A DNA stretch of 64,000 nt, taken from contig DBNW01000035.1 in assembly GCA_002299425.1 (NCBI GenBank), positions 1 through 64,000 of the forward strand. Reading direction: 5' to 3'. This stretch comes from Methylococcaceae bacterium UBA662. GTDB taxonomy: Bacteria > Pseudomonadota > Gammaproteobacteria > Methylococcales > Methylomonadaceae. The position numbers and the translations under genes were made by a program. Positions 27,882-37,692 of the stretch are shown here, piece by piece (positions within the stretch are counted from its first letter, which is position 1; each line of letters opens with the position of its first letter). Under the pieces are notes generated by a model. It searched no databases and was not told the origin of the DNA. It worked only from the letters and a program-made list of their open reading frames with translations.

Positions 27882-29072
27882 ATGGCTAGGCAAAACATGG
27901 GTGTTGATGTGTTGGTTATAGGTGCGGGGGCTTCCGGTTTGATGTGTGCCATTGAGGCAGGCAAGCGTGGACGGCGGGTAGTGGTGGTAGACCATGCCAA
28001 CCGGGCGGGCAAGAAAATTTTGATGTCGGGCGGTGGCCGTTGCAATTTCACCAATTACTCGGTGGCACCGGAAAATTTTTTATCGGGAAATCCGCATTTT
28101 TGCAAATCCGCGCTCAGCCGTTACACGCAATGGGATTTTCTGGCTCTGGTTGAAAAGCACGGTATTGCCTATCACGAAAGAGGGCATGGCCAGTTGTTCT
28201 GCAATGACAGTGCCAAAGATATTGTCACCATGCTGTTGGCCGAATGCGCGGACGCTAACGTAACCCTTCGTTTGGACACTAAAATTACCGCTATTGGGAG
28301 AGAAAACGCCAGGTTTGTGGTGTCCACTGACACCGGTTGGCTTGAATGCGCTTCCTTGGTGGTGGCCACCGGGGGCTTGTCGATTCCGAAAATGGGGGCA
28401 TCGCCTTTAGGTTATCAAATTGCCCAACAATTTAGCCTTCCTGTGGTTGCAACCCGTGCCGGTTTGGTGCCGCTGACGTTGCAGTCTATTGACAAAGACC
28501 GCTTTGGGCCATTATCGGGCATTGCGGTGTTCAGTGAAGTTAACACTGCCCGACAGGTGTTTCGTGAAAACCTGTTATTTACCCATCGGGGCTTGAGCGG
28601 ACCGGTGATTTTGCAAATTTCATCTTATTGGTGTCCTGGCGATGCGGTCAGCATCAATTTATTGCCTGAATTCGATTTACTGGAACATTTACGCAGCCAA
28701 TGCCAGAAAAATGCTAAAAGCACACTGCGAACCTGTTTAGAGCGGCACTTGCCGCGCCGATTATTGGCTTGTTTTTTACCCGAAGCACTGCTGGCCCAGT
28801 CTTTAGCGGACTGCTCCCATGTGCAGTTAGCGTCAGTAGCCGCGCAATTACAGTGCTGGGTCATCAAGCCCAATGGCACTGAGGGCTACCGAACGGCGGA
28901 AGTAACAGTAGGGGGCGTGGCTTGTTCAGCCTTGTCCTCTAAGACTTTAGCTGCGGTTAATTGTCCGGGTCTGTATTTTATCGGCGAAGTGGTGGATGTG
29001 ACGGGTTGGCTGGGCGGTTACAATTTTCAGTGGGCTTGGTCATCGGGTTGGTGTGCCGGTCAGGTTGTTTAG
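27882..29072 (+). CDS. NAD(P)/FAD-dependent oxidoreductase of the HI0933/YhiN (BaiN) family
   Basis: A 396-residue flavoprotein. The N-terminal dinucleotide-binding motif VIGAGASGLMCAIEAGKRG (about 10-28) is followed by the family signature KILMSGGGRCNFTN (about 46-59). A second conserved segment, ATGGLSIPKMGASPLGY, and the C-terminal FIGEVVDVTGWLGGYNFQWAWSSG-type FAD contact region complete the HI0933 pattern. The substrate is unknown; gut-bacterial relatives are annotated as reductases in bile acid metabolism, which is not expected here. It stands 77 bases ahead of ygfZ and may be cotranscribed with it. Confidence 0.88.
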   Translation: MARQNMGVDVLVIGAGASGLMCAIEAGKRGRRVVVVDHANRAGKKILMSGGGRCNFTNYSVAPENFLSGNPHFCKSALSRYTQWDFLALVEKHGIAYHERGHGQLFCNDSAKDIVTMLLAECADANVTLRLDTKITAIGRENARFVVSTDTGWLECASLVVATGGLSIPKMGASPLGYQIAQQFSLPVVATRAGLVPLTLQSIDKDRFGPLSGIAVFSEVNTARQVFRENLLFTHRGLSGPVILQISSYWCPGDAVSINLLPEFDLLEHLRSQCQKNAKSTLRTCLERHLPRRLLACFLPEALLAQSLADCSHVQLASVAAQLQCWVIKPNGTEGYRTAEVTVGGVACSALSSKTLAAVNCPGLYFIGEVVDVTGWLGGYNFQWAWSSGWCAGQVV

Positions 29073-29148
29073 TAAAATCAACGGTATTTTTTTTCGAGGC
29101 TTGCGACTAAGACGGTTGGCCAGCCAATTTTTATAAGGATCACCGCCC

Positions 29149-30105
29149 ATGAGCTTAAACCCAGAAAGTTTTTTGATAGGCGAGCATGCGCCTGCTGTGG
29201 CAGGGGCTGACGGGGTTTTTTCTGCCGGCACGGCCGAGGCTAAAACAGCGATTTGCACACTCAATCACTTGGCAGTGCTAGCGGTTACGGGCAGCCAGGC
29301 GGGAGCGTTTTTGCAGGGCCAGATGACTTGCAGTATTGCCGATGTACACGAAACCAAGGCTAGTTTTGGTGCCTTTTGTACCGCTCAAGGTAAAGTCATC
29401 AGCACGTTTTTGCTGGTCAAGTGCACAGCCGGTTATCACCTGGTTATGCCAGAGGTGTTGCTAGCGACAGTCACCGGGCATTTGCAAAAATACATCCTGC
29501 GCGCCGACGTGCAGTTGACCGGGTGCCAAGACAGCGTGTGCGTGCTGGGCGTGTTCGATACCACACACGAAAGCCAACCCTTGTTTTCTTGCCAATCATC
29601 GCCGCTTGTCAGCATTGCTTTTGGGCAGCGCCACATGGTGTTGCTTGAACAGGCACAAGCCGATGATTTTTTTAAAGAAAAAGTTCAGAAACGAGGTTTT
29701 GTGGCGGTTCACTCAAGCCGTTGGCGCTATCAAGACATTATTGACGGTTTGCCCTGGTTGGCGGCTGAAACCACCGGGCAATTTATCCCGCACATGCTCA
29801 ATTTGGACAAACTGGGCGGCATCAGCTTTAACAAAGGCTGTTACACCGGGCAAGAGGTGGTGGCGCGCACCCATTACCTGGGCAAAGCCAAACGGGGGTT
29901 AGCGGTGTTCGGGATAGACCCGCCTGTGCAACCATTCGCCCATTCTGTCCTTGTCGACAGCCAAGGGCAGGCCGCAGGCCGGGTGCTGAATGCCGTGCAA
30001 TACCACGATTCAGCCCGGCTATTGTGCGTGTTATCGCATGCTGTCCTCGACCCTGACCTGAATTTGCCAGATTTCCCTCACCATACCCTTACCCGGATCG
30101 ATTGA
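29149..30105 (+). CDS. ygfZ: Folate-binding protein YgfZ (iron-sulfur protein repair/assembly)
   Basis: A 318-residue GcvT-like protein. YgfZ uses tetrahydrofolate and helps maintain certain iron-sulfur enzymes such as MiaB. The family signature KGCYTGQEVVAR, with its essential Cys, is intact at about residues 228-239, followed by HYLGKAKRGL. Early residues LNHLAVLAVTGSQAGAFLQGQ match the N-terminal aminomethyltransferase-like fold. The start ATG at 29149 has an AAGGA motif about nine bases upstream. One base separates its stop from the ctaA start, so the two genes are probably cotranslated. Confidence 0.92.
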   Translation: MSLNPESFLIGEHAPAVAGADGVFSAGTAEAKTAICTLNHLAVLAVTGSQAGAFLQGQMTCSIADVHETKASFGAFCTAQGKVISTFLLVKCTAGYHLVMPEVLLATVTGHLQKYILRADVQLTGCQDSVCVLGVFDTTHESQPLFSCQSSPLVSIAFGQRHMVLLEQAQADDFFKEKVQKRGFVAVHSSRWRYQDIIDGLPWLAAETTGQFIPHMLNLDKLGGISFNKGCYTGQEVVARTHYLGKAKRGLAVFGIDPPVQPFAHSVLVDSQGQAAGRVLNAVQYHDSARLLCVLSHAVLDPDLNLPDFPHHTLTRID

Positions 30106-30106
30106 C

Positions 30107-31093
30107 ATGGACCACTCATCTGTTTTGCGTTTCCGCCTGCTCGGCACATTGACGATTGTTGCGATTTATCTGGTCATTTTGGCGGGTGGCATTGTCCGTG
30201 CTTCCGGCTCGGGCATGGGCTGCCCGGACTGGCCGACCTGTTTCGGGCAATGGATACCGCCCACCGACGCCGCCCAATTGCCCGCCAACTACCATGAAAT
30301 TTATGCCCAGCGCGGGTATCAGAACACGGAGTTCAACCCAGTTAAAACCTGGACCGAGTACGCCAACCGCTTGCTCGGTGCCAGTACCGGCTTGTTGGTT
30401 TTGTTGACCGCCTGGTCGTCGCGAATTTTTATAAAAACCGACAAAAGCATTGTTTATCTAGCAGTGAGTGGCCTGTTGTTGACGGGGTTTCAAGGTTGGT
30501 TGGGAGCCAGCGTGGTTGCCAGCAACCTCAAGCCCGTCATGATTACCGCGCACATGCTGGTAGCACTGTTGATAGTGGCGCTAATGATTTACACCATTGC
30601 CCGCTCGCAGCGTGAATACCTCGGGCAATTGGCAGCAGGGCAGTTATCGGGCCAATTTAGGCCGGTGTTGCTGGCGGCCATGGTGATGACCTTGTTGCAG
30701 GTGGCGATGGGGACGCAAGTGCGGGAGGCGGTCGATTTTCTTGCCCATGAACACAGCTACATTGACCGCCAATACTGGCGCGATGATTTCCCGGTTATCT
30801 TTTATGTACACCGCTCGTTTTCGTCGGTGATTTTGTTCACCAACCTATGGCTGGCCTGGCAGTTGCTTAAATCGGGCGAAACCAGTGCCCTGTTGCGGCG
30901 CACCGGCTTGGCGTTGGCGTGCTTGGTGGTCGTGGCTATTTTGGCTGGGGTCAGCTTAGACCGGCTGGGGATGCCGCCAGTCGCCCAGCCGGTCCACTTG
31001 TTGATGGCCAACTTGATTTTTGGCGTGCAGTTTTTTATGTATATCGTCACCCACTACGCGAATAATTTTAGGGTTGCCGGTAATCGGCAATAA
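30107..31093 (+). CDS. ctaA: Heme A synthase (COX15/CtaA family)
   Basis: A 328-residue inner-membrane protein with eight predicted helices in two four-helix halves. It oxidises the heme O methyl group to make heme A for aa3-type oxidases. The signature GSGMGCPDWPTCFGQWIPP lies near residue 35. The conserved HMLVALLI His (first half) and HRSF plus QPVHLL His (second half) are visible heme ligands. It sits one base after ygfZ rather than with cytochrome oxidase genes. Its last 26 bases overlap the convergent downstream gene. Confidence 0.92.
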   Translation: MDHSSVLRFRLLGTLTIVAIYLVILAGGIVRASGSGMGCPDWPTCFGQWIPPTDAAQLPANYHEIYAQRGYQNTEFNPVKTWTEYANRLLGASTGLLVLLTAWSSRIFIKTDKSIVYLAVSGLLLTGFQGWLGASVVASNLKPVMITAHMLVALLIVALMIYTIARSQREYLGQLAAGQLSGQFRPVLLAAMVMTLLQVAMGTQVREAVDFLAHEHSYIDRQYWRDDFPVIFYVHRSFSSVILFTNLWLAWQLLKSGETSALLRRTGLALACLVVVAILAGVSLDRLGMPPVAQPVHLLMANLIFGVQFFMYIVTHYANNFRVAGNRQ

Positions 31094-31568
31094 CCTCGGT
31101 AATTTTTTTGGCCAGGGCGGCGATACCGTGACGGGTCACTGTTTCGTGGGTGCCTTTCATTTCGATACTAAAACCGGCCACTCGCTGGCCGGTTTGGACA
31201 TTGATAAGGTGCGACATCAAATAAGAAAACAAAAAACTGGGTTTGCTGTGTCGGTTGACCACCACCCAGTCGGCCCCTGACTGTCTAGCCAAGGCCACGG
31301 CCGCTTCGTCATAAGTGAACCAATACCCGGGCGAGCTCGCCGCCGCTTGGCTGTCGGCAATGGCCGCGATGCGGTAGCCGCCGTATTCGGCTAAGGCCTG
31401 TTCCAACATCGGTTTTAATGCGGCGGTACGTTTTATTTCCGCCGGTGTGCCCGGTAAAGCAGTCACGTCGTTCAGTTCAAATTCGCTGATGGCCAGGCGG
31501 GTTTCGGCGTTTGCGACAAGGCTTGTCGTCAGCCCAACGGCGAAAATCAGCCATTTTAGCGTGTTCAT
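31068..31568 (-). CDS. Small exported DUF2380/DUF3280-like protein
   Basis: A 166-residue protein with a signal peptide (WLIFAVGLTTSLVANA, cleavage likely before ETR). The mature protein starts with the strand RLAISEFELNDVT and has a mid-protein QSGADWVVVNRHSKPSFLFSYLMS segment. This is the layout of the exported DUF2380/DUF3280-like proteins, whose function is unknown. I am fairly sure of the gene but only moderately of the family name. The 3' end overlaps ctaA tail-to-tail by 26 bases. Its promoter region is shared, divergently, with tgt. Confidence 0.68.
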   Translation of the reverse strand: MNTLKWLIFAVGLTTSLVANAETRLAISEFELNDVTALPGTPAEIKRTAALKPMLEQALAEYGGYRIAAIADSQAAASSPGYWFTYDEAAVALARQSGADWVVVNRHSKPSFLFSYLMSHLINVQTGQRVAGFSIEMKGTHETVTRHGIAALAKKITEVIADYRQP

Positions 31569-31626
31569 TTTTGCTTACCCCTTTTATGGTTTACTGCCCT
31601 TGCAGTTTATCAGCCAGGTTTTTTGA

Positions 31627-32781
<1,155 letters not shown>

Positions 32782-32823
32782 ACCAACGTTAGACAACAAC
32801 CACAACTGAAGGAGTTGAATACT

Positions 32824-33420
32824 ATGCAACAAGTGATTTCAAACAGGCACGGCCTATTTTCTTGGTGTGCTGCGGCGATCGTGATCTTCCTAGCAACCTA
32901 TACCCAAGCGGTCGTAAGCAATCCGGTTGCGCAAACCGCCATCACCGAAGCACAAATTAATGCCGCCCAACAAGCTTGGGGTGATGGGCTGGTAAAAATA
33001 AGCAAAATCCACAAGGACGGAGGCGATTACAAAGCGGCGGCGAGCGATTTTATCGATGAACTCTACGATTACAAAGAGGGAACCGTGTTCTTTAAGCCGA
33101 CTTTAGCATTTGGCAAAAACACCTTCCGGAGTACCAAAGAAAGTGCGCTCTCCTACTTCGTTGGCGGTAACAAGCGCTTTCCTGAAGACACCGGTTTTGC
33201 ACTGAAGCCGTGGGTGAAGGTGCGCTACGACAACAACGCAGCCGAGCATGGAGTTCAGATTCATGGTGATATTGCCATCACGATGGGGAATGTGTACTTC
33301 ATGAACGCTAAGGGTGAGGAGGTGATGGTTGACAAAACCTTTGTATTTCGGCGGGGTAAAGATGGCCAGTTGCGGTTGTGCGTGCACAAATCGGCACTCC
33401 CGTTTGAACCGAGCAAGTAG
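32824..33420 (+). CDS. Exported NTF2-like protein (often mislabelled phosphoribosyl-AMP cyclohydrolase)
   Basis: A 198-residue exported protein with a signal peptide (FSWCAAAIVIFLATYTQA). The mature part starts ITEAQINAAQQAWGDGLVKISK and continues with SYFVGGNKRFPEDTGFALKPW and a final KDGQLRLCVHKSALPF. This is the pattern of a small cone-shaped NTF2/SnoaL-type fold. From memory, such proteins in methylotrophs are sometimes named phosphoribosyl-AMP cyclohydrolase, but it has no HisI Cys/His metal motifs, so that name is not supported. AAGGAG nine bases upstream selects the ATG at 32824 over a TTG at 32815. A hairpin ends the gene. Function is unknown. Confidence 0.7.
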   Translation: MQQVISNRHGLFSWCAAAIVIFLATYTQAVVSNPVAQTAITEAQINAAQQAWGDGLVKISKIHKDGGDYKAAASDFIDELYDYKEGTVFFKPTLAFGKNTFRSTKESALSYFVGGNKRFPEDTGFALKPWVKVRYDNNAAEHGVQIHGDIAITMGNVYFMNAKGEEVMVDKTFVFRRGKDGQLRLCVHKSALPFEPSK

Positions 33421-33447
33421 CGGCAAACATAATCAAGACCGCAGCAC

Positions 33448-33473
33448 CCGGTTAACACGGCGTTAACCGGTTT
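33448..33473 (+). terminator. Hairpin terminator after the NTF2-like gene
   Basis: CCGGTTAAC, then ACGGC, then GTTAACCGG followed by TTT: a perfect nine-base-pair stem starting 27 bases after the stop codon. The T-tract is short. Confidence 0.7.
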
Positions 33474-33539
33474 CGGCGGGTTCTGCCGGAAATGTTTTCG
33501 TTGCATTAGTCCTTAACAAATTTATTGGTATTCATTGCT

Positions 33540-34238
33540 ATGGCTCTTTGGTCTGTACGACGCATCAACACGCTTGCTAGTGCTTTAAAGGTACAAAATT
33601 ATCTTGAAATTGGGGTCTGTAAAGGTATGACTTTTACGGAGGTGGACATTCTTAAAAAAACCGCCGTTGACCCAAAGTTTCAATTTGATTTCTCAGATGT
33701 TGCCGATGAAAACATTTCATTTAATGAAATGACGTCAGACCGGTTTTTTTCTACCTTGCCCCTTAAAACCAAATTCGATCTCGTGTTCATTGATGGGCTG
33801 CATACGTTCGAGCAAACTTACCGCGATTTTTGCAATAGCTTGCTTCATGCCCATGATAAGACCGTGTTTTTAATTGACGACACGGTACCTAAAGATGTTT
33901 TTTCCTCATTGAGGAATCAGGCGAAAGCAATCAAATGGCGCGGGGACGCCGGATTAAGTGGCGGTGCTTGGCACGGTGATGCATTCAAAACCGTATTCGC
34001 ACTCCATGATTTCCATCTCGGCTTAAATTACAGGACGATTGTGAGTCCGGGTGATAATCCCCAAACATTGGTTTGGCGTTCCAATACAGGGTGGAGGGAT
34101 CCGCTGTTCAACTCGTTAGAACACATTTCCCGACTCACTTATTTCGACCTCCTGGAACATAAAAATGTATTGAGGGAATGCCTTGAAGCAGAAGCCATAA
34201 ACTTATGTTTGCAGGAAGTGTCCGAGGTTTCCTGCTAA
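33540..34238 (+). CDS. Class I SAM-dependent methyltransferase-like protein (Methyltransf_24 type)
   Basis: A 232-residue protein with the core of a Rossmann methyltransferase: YLEIGVCKG (motif I), DLVFIDGLHTFEQTYRDF (motif IV region) and VFLIDDTVP. This layout is typical of the Methyltransf_24/CmcI-like group that often modifies sugars or small molecules. The target is unknown. Base composition is visibly more AT-rich than the neighbours. Together with the NTF2-like gene it interrupts the usual tgt-yajC order, which suggests later insertion. The ATG at 33540 is preferred over a TTG at 33525; no strong ribosome binding site supports either. Confidence 0.65.
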   Translation: MALWSVRRINTLASALKVQNYLEIGVCKGMTFTEVDILKKTAVDPKFQFDFSDVADENISFNEMTSDRFFSTLPLKTKFDLVFIDGLHTFEQTYRDFCNSLLHAHDKTVFLIDDTVPKDVFSSLRNQAKAIKWRGDAGLSGGAWHGDAFKTVFALHDFHLGLNYRTIVSPGDNPQTLVWRSNTGWRDPLFNSLEHISRLTYFDLLEHKNVLRECLEAEAINLCLQEVSEVSC

Positions 34239-34362
34239 TTCTGTCTATTGGGGTGGGGGTGATGAGACTGGGGCGTGCTGAGTGTTCCAACGAAAAACAA
34301 AACCTGTTATGTCTGTGGCATAATGCCGCGTTTTTATTTTGGTCTATTCACTGAGGATAATC

Positions 34363-34710
34363 ATGAATTTGTTCATTTCCGATGCGCTCGCTGCCGCCCC
34401 TGCCGCCCAACAGCCTGGCATCGAAGGCATGTTGTTCCCATTGGGCATTTTGTTGTTTTTTTACTTCCTGTTTTTGCGTCCCCAAGCCAAACGCGCCAAA
34501 GAGAAAAAAGAAATGATCGCCAATATGGCCAAAGGCGTCGAAGTGGTCACTACCGGCGGCATTTTAGGCAAAGTAGTGGATATGGACGACAACTTCTTGA
34601 AGCTTGAAGTTAGTGACAACATTTTTATTCAGGTGCAGCGGCAAGCTATCGAAACCCTGATGCCCAAAGGCACCTACAAAGCCGTTACTAAAAAAATCAC
34701 CAAAGAATAA
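34363..34710 (+). CDS. yajC: Preprotein translocase accessory subunit YajC
   Basis: A 115-residue single-span inner-membrane protein of the SecDF-YajC complex. The N-terminus MNLFISDALAA leads to one helix (GMLFPLGILLFFYFLFLRPQ) and the hallmark FLRPQAKRAKEKKEM, followed by a small soluble domain (VVTTGGILGKVV). The ATG at 34363 has TGAGGA upstream; eight in-frame residues before it are not conserved. A CATAAT box about 40 bases upstream could give it its own promoter now that tgt is distant. secD follows after 58 bases. Confidence 0.95.
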   Translation: MNLFISDALAAAPAAQQPGIEGMLFPLGILLFFYFLFLRPQAKRAKEKKEMIANMAKGVEVVTTGGILGKVVDMDDNFLKLEVSDNIFIQVQRQAIETLMPKGTYKAVTKKITKE

Positions 34711-34768
34711 CGGCTAACTATTTCGCTCCGCCGACGTCTGCGGCGGCCCAACACCCGGAACGACAACC

Positions 34769-36616
34769 ATGCAAAACAGCTACCCACTTTGGAAAAACCT
34801 AGTCATCTTGCTGATTTTTTTGCTTGGGCTGGTTTATGCCTTGCCCAATTTGTACGGTGAAGATCCTTCCGTGCAAATTTCCGCCGTTGGCGGCAGGCCG
34901 CTGACCCGCTCACAATCCGAGCAAATAGAGGCGGAAATAAGGGCCAGCGGTGTCGAAAGCATTGCCTTCGAGTTCAAAGACGGTCGCGCTTTAGCACGCT
35001 TTTCCGATACCGATGATCAGCTCAAAGTGGCCGATTGGCTGCGGGAAAAACTCGGTGACAGCATGACCGTGGCCCTTAACCTGGCACCGACCACTCCAGC
35101 GTGGTTGCAGGCGATAGGTGCGGATGCGATGTACCTGGGCCTGGATTTGCGCGGCGGGGTGCATTTTTTGCTCGAGGTGGACATGGAGGCGGCGGTCAAG
35201 CAAACAGAAGAGCGTTATGTCGACGACATCCGGCAAGCATTAAGGGCAGAAAAAGCCCATTACCTGACGGTCGGTAAAGAAGACGGGTTCATTAAGGTCA
35301 AACTGAAATCGGCAGAGGATAAACCTAACCTCATGCGCGTGTTGGATAAAGAGTTTCGCAACTTAAATGTCACCGAGCCGGAAGCACAAGACCAAGTGTG
35401 GTTAAAAATTTCTGAGCAGGCAATAAACGAAATCAAAAGAAATGCCGTCAGCCAAAACATTACTACGTTGCGCAACCGCGTCAACGAGCTGGGCGTAGCC
35501 GAACCGCTGATCCAACAACAAGGTGAAAACCGCATTGTCGTGCAATTGCCGGGTGTACAAGATACTGCCCGGGCCAAGGAAATACTGGGCACCACCGCCA
35601 CGTTAGAATACCGCCTAGTGGATATCGAACACGACGTGCAACAAGCGGTACAGGGGCGCGTGCCGGTGGGCAGCCGCTTGTACCGTGACCGCGACGGTGC
35701 GCCCATTCTGCTGGACCGCCGTGTCATTGTTACCGGCGACCAAATTGTCGATGCTTCCTCGGGTATGGACGAAGACGGCCGTGCTGCCGTGTTTGTTACG
35801 CTGGATGGGGGCGGTGCAACCAAGATGGGCAAAATAACGCGGGCTAACGTGGGCCGACCGATGGCGGTGGTGTTTATTGAGTACAAATCAGAAACCCGAA
35901 CCGTTAACGGTGAAAAAGTACGCCACAAAGAGAAAGTTGAAAAAGTCATTAGCGTGGCCACCATACAAGGCGTATTCAGTAAGCGTTTCCAGACCACCGG
36001 TCTGGACAGCCCGCAGGAAGCCCGTGACTTGGCCTTGTTGTTGCGCGCCGGAGCGTTAGCGGCGCCGGTCGACATCGTTGAGGAACGCACCGTCGGTCCT
36101 AGTTTGGGCCAGGACAACATCGACAAAGGCATGTTGTCTTTTTTGGTTGGTTTCGGCTTGGTTGTTTTGTTTATGCTGGTTTATTACAAGTTGTTCGGGA
36201 TGCTGGCCAATTTGGCTCTAGCGGTCAATGTGATACTCATTGTAGCCGTGCTATCCATATTGCAAGCCACTTTGACTTTGCCGGGCATTGCCGGAATTAT
36301 TCTTACCGTGGGTATGTCAGTTGATGCCAACGTGTTGATTTTTGAAAGAATTAAAGAGGAGCTTAGAAATGGAACAAGCCCGCAGGCCAGTATTTTTATC
36401 GGTTATGAAAAAGCCTGGGCCACCATTCTTGACTCCAACATCACCACGTTGCTGGTGGCGGTGATGCTGTTTGCATTCGGTGCTGGCTCGGTGAAAGGCT
36501 TTGCAGTGACTTTAATCATCGGAATTTTTTCCTCGATGTTCACCGCCATCAACGGCTCCCGCATGTTGGTCAACTGGATATACGGCAACCGTCGTGTTGA
36601 AACCTTATCCATTTAA
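34769..36616 (+). CDS. secD: Protein translocase subunit SecD
   Basis: A 615-residue inner-membrane protein that uses the proton gradient to pull exported proteins through SecYEG. An N-terminal helix (about 10-27) is followed by a large periplasmic P1 domain containing LGLDLRGGVHFLLEVD. Five further helices begin near residue 452 (MLSFLVGFGLVVLF). The conserved proton-path stretch GMSVDANVLIFERIKEE is intact. Length equals that of E. coli SecD (615). It sits in the yajC-secD-secF run, 56 bases before secF. Confidence 0.97.
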   Translation: MQNSYPLWKNLVILLIFLLGLVYALPNLYGEDPSVQISAVGGRPLTRSQSEQIEAEIRASGVESIAFEFKDGRALARFSDTDDQLKVADWLREKLGDSMTVALNLAPTTPAWLQAIGADAMYLGLDLRGGVHFLLEVDMEAAVKQTEERYVDDIRQALRAEKAHYLTVGKEDGFIKVKLKSAEDKPNLMRVLDKEFRNLNVTEPEAQDQVWLKISEQAINEIKRNAVSQNITTLRNRVNELGVAEPLIQQQGENRIVVQLPGVQDTARAKEILGTTATLEYRLVDIEHDVQQAVQGRVPVGSRLYRDRDGAPILLDRRVIVTGDQIVDASSGMDEDGRAAVFVTLDGGGATKMGKITRANVGRPMAVVFIEYKSETRTVNGEKVRHKEKVEKVISVATIQGVFSKRFQTTGLDSPQEARDLALLLRAGALAAPVDIVEERTVGPSLGQDNIDKGMLSFLVGFGLVVLFMLVYYKLFGMLANLALAVNVILIVAVLSILQATLTLPGIAGIILTVGMSVDANVLIFERIKEELRNGTSPQASIFIGYEKAWATILDSNITTLLVAVMLFAFGAGSVKGFAVTLIIGIFSSMFTAINGSRMLVNWIYGNRRVETLSI

Positions 36617-36672
36617 CCAATGCGGCACCCTTAGTCTGCTTAGACTGACAGTTTGCACTTTAGGACCCTACC

Positions 36673-37599
36673 ATGGTTAACACCAACATTAATTTTCTTG
36701 GCAACCGCAACATATTTTTAGTCTTTTCCAGTATTGTCATGGCCATTGCCATCGGCTCATTGGCCATAAAAGGGCTAAAGCTGGGCATCGACTTTACCGG
36801 TGGTACGTTGATAGAAGTCGGCTACGAACAACCTGCAGACCTAGACACCCTGCGTAATGCCTTGGAACAAGGCGGTTTTGCCAATGCCACGGTACAGTAT
36901 TTTGGCACGACCAAAGACGTGTTGATCCGAATGAAGCTTGAAGAAGGCGTAAGCAGTGCCTTGTTGAGCGAAAAAGTTATCGAAGCCATCAACAAAAACG
37001 ACGCCCCTACCGCCAGCCTGCGGCGTGTGGAATTCGTCGGTCCACAAGTCGGCGAAGACTTAGCCGAGGACGGTTTCTTGGCTTTGTTGTACTCCACCGT
37101 TGCGATTCTTATCTACATTGCCTGGCGCTTTGAGTGGAAGTTTTCGCTGGGGGCGGTGATTGCTACGTTTCACGACGTCATTGTCACCCTGGGCTTGTTT
37201 TCGCTGTTAAACCTGGAATTTGACTTGTCTGTGCTCGCGGCCGTGTTGGCTTTGATCGGCTATTCACTTAACGACACCATTGTTATCTACGACCGCATCC
37301 GCGAGGGGTTTTTGCAAATTCGCAATAAATCCACCGAAGAAATCATGAATCTTTCCGTTAACGTCACCTTAAGCCGCACCGTCATGACCTCGGTCACGGT
37401 GTTGCTGGTGTTGCTGTCGTTGTTTTTTCTGGGCGGTGAAGCACTTCGCGGTTTTTCCATAGTGCTGTTGTTCGGCGTATTTTTCGGTACCTATTCGTCG
37501 ATTTTTATCGCCAGTCCTGTGGCCTTGCTGCTAGGTATCAGCCCTGCCGACATGCTGGCCTCAACCAAAGAAAGCACTGATTCAGACGGGCTACCTTAA
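36673..37599 (+). CDS. secF: Protein translocase subunit SecF
   Basis: A 308-residue partner of SecD. An N-terminal helix is followed by the signature LGIDFTGGTLIEVGY, a short periplasmic domain, then five helices. The conserved LIGYSLNDTIVIYDRIRE segment in TM4, including the Asp needed for function, is intact. Length is typical (about 310-325). The start ATG lies 56 bases after secD with no terminator visible between them. Confidence 0.96.
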   Translation: MVNTNINFLGNRNIFLVFSSIVMAIAIGSLAIKGLKLGIDFTGGTLIEVGYEQPADLDTLRNALEQGGFANATVQYFGTTKDVLIRMKLEEGVSSALLSEKVIEAINKNDAPTASLRRVEFVGPQVGEDLAEDGFLALLYSTVAILIYIAWRFEWKFSLGAVIATFHDVIVTLGLFSLLNLEFDLSVLAAVLALIGYSLNDTIVIYDRIREGFLQIRNKSTEEIMNLSVNVTLSRTVMTSVTVLLVLLSLFFLGGEALRGFSIVLLFGVFFGTYSSIFIASPVALLLGISPADMLASTKESTDSDGLP

Positions 37600-37619
37600 A
37601 CGGCTGCAACCTTAATGTG

Positions 37620-37649
37620 TTACCCGAATCACCGCTAATTGGCTATAAT
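37620..37649 (+). promoter_or_regulatory. Candidate sigma70 promoter for ndk
   Basis: A perfect TATAAT (-10) lies at 37644-37649, with a weak TTACCC (-35) 18 bases upstream, in the 93-base gap between secF and ndk. The ndk ATG is 43 bases downstream of the -10 box. Confidence 0.5.
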
Positions 37650-37692
37650 CGCCGCCCTTACACCTTAAAACAAACCTGGAGTTTTTTAGACA

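Noticed and set aside
34275..34607. Open frame overlapping the 5' part of yajC
   Set aside because: It is in another frame from yajC, whose start, helix and signature are intact. The product is Arg/Cys-rich and without a family.
35260..36132. Open frame of 290 codons on the minus strand
   Set aside because: Antisense to secD. Ser/Thr-rich, no domain, no ribosome binding site; a composition shadow.
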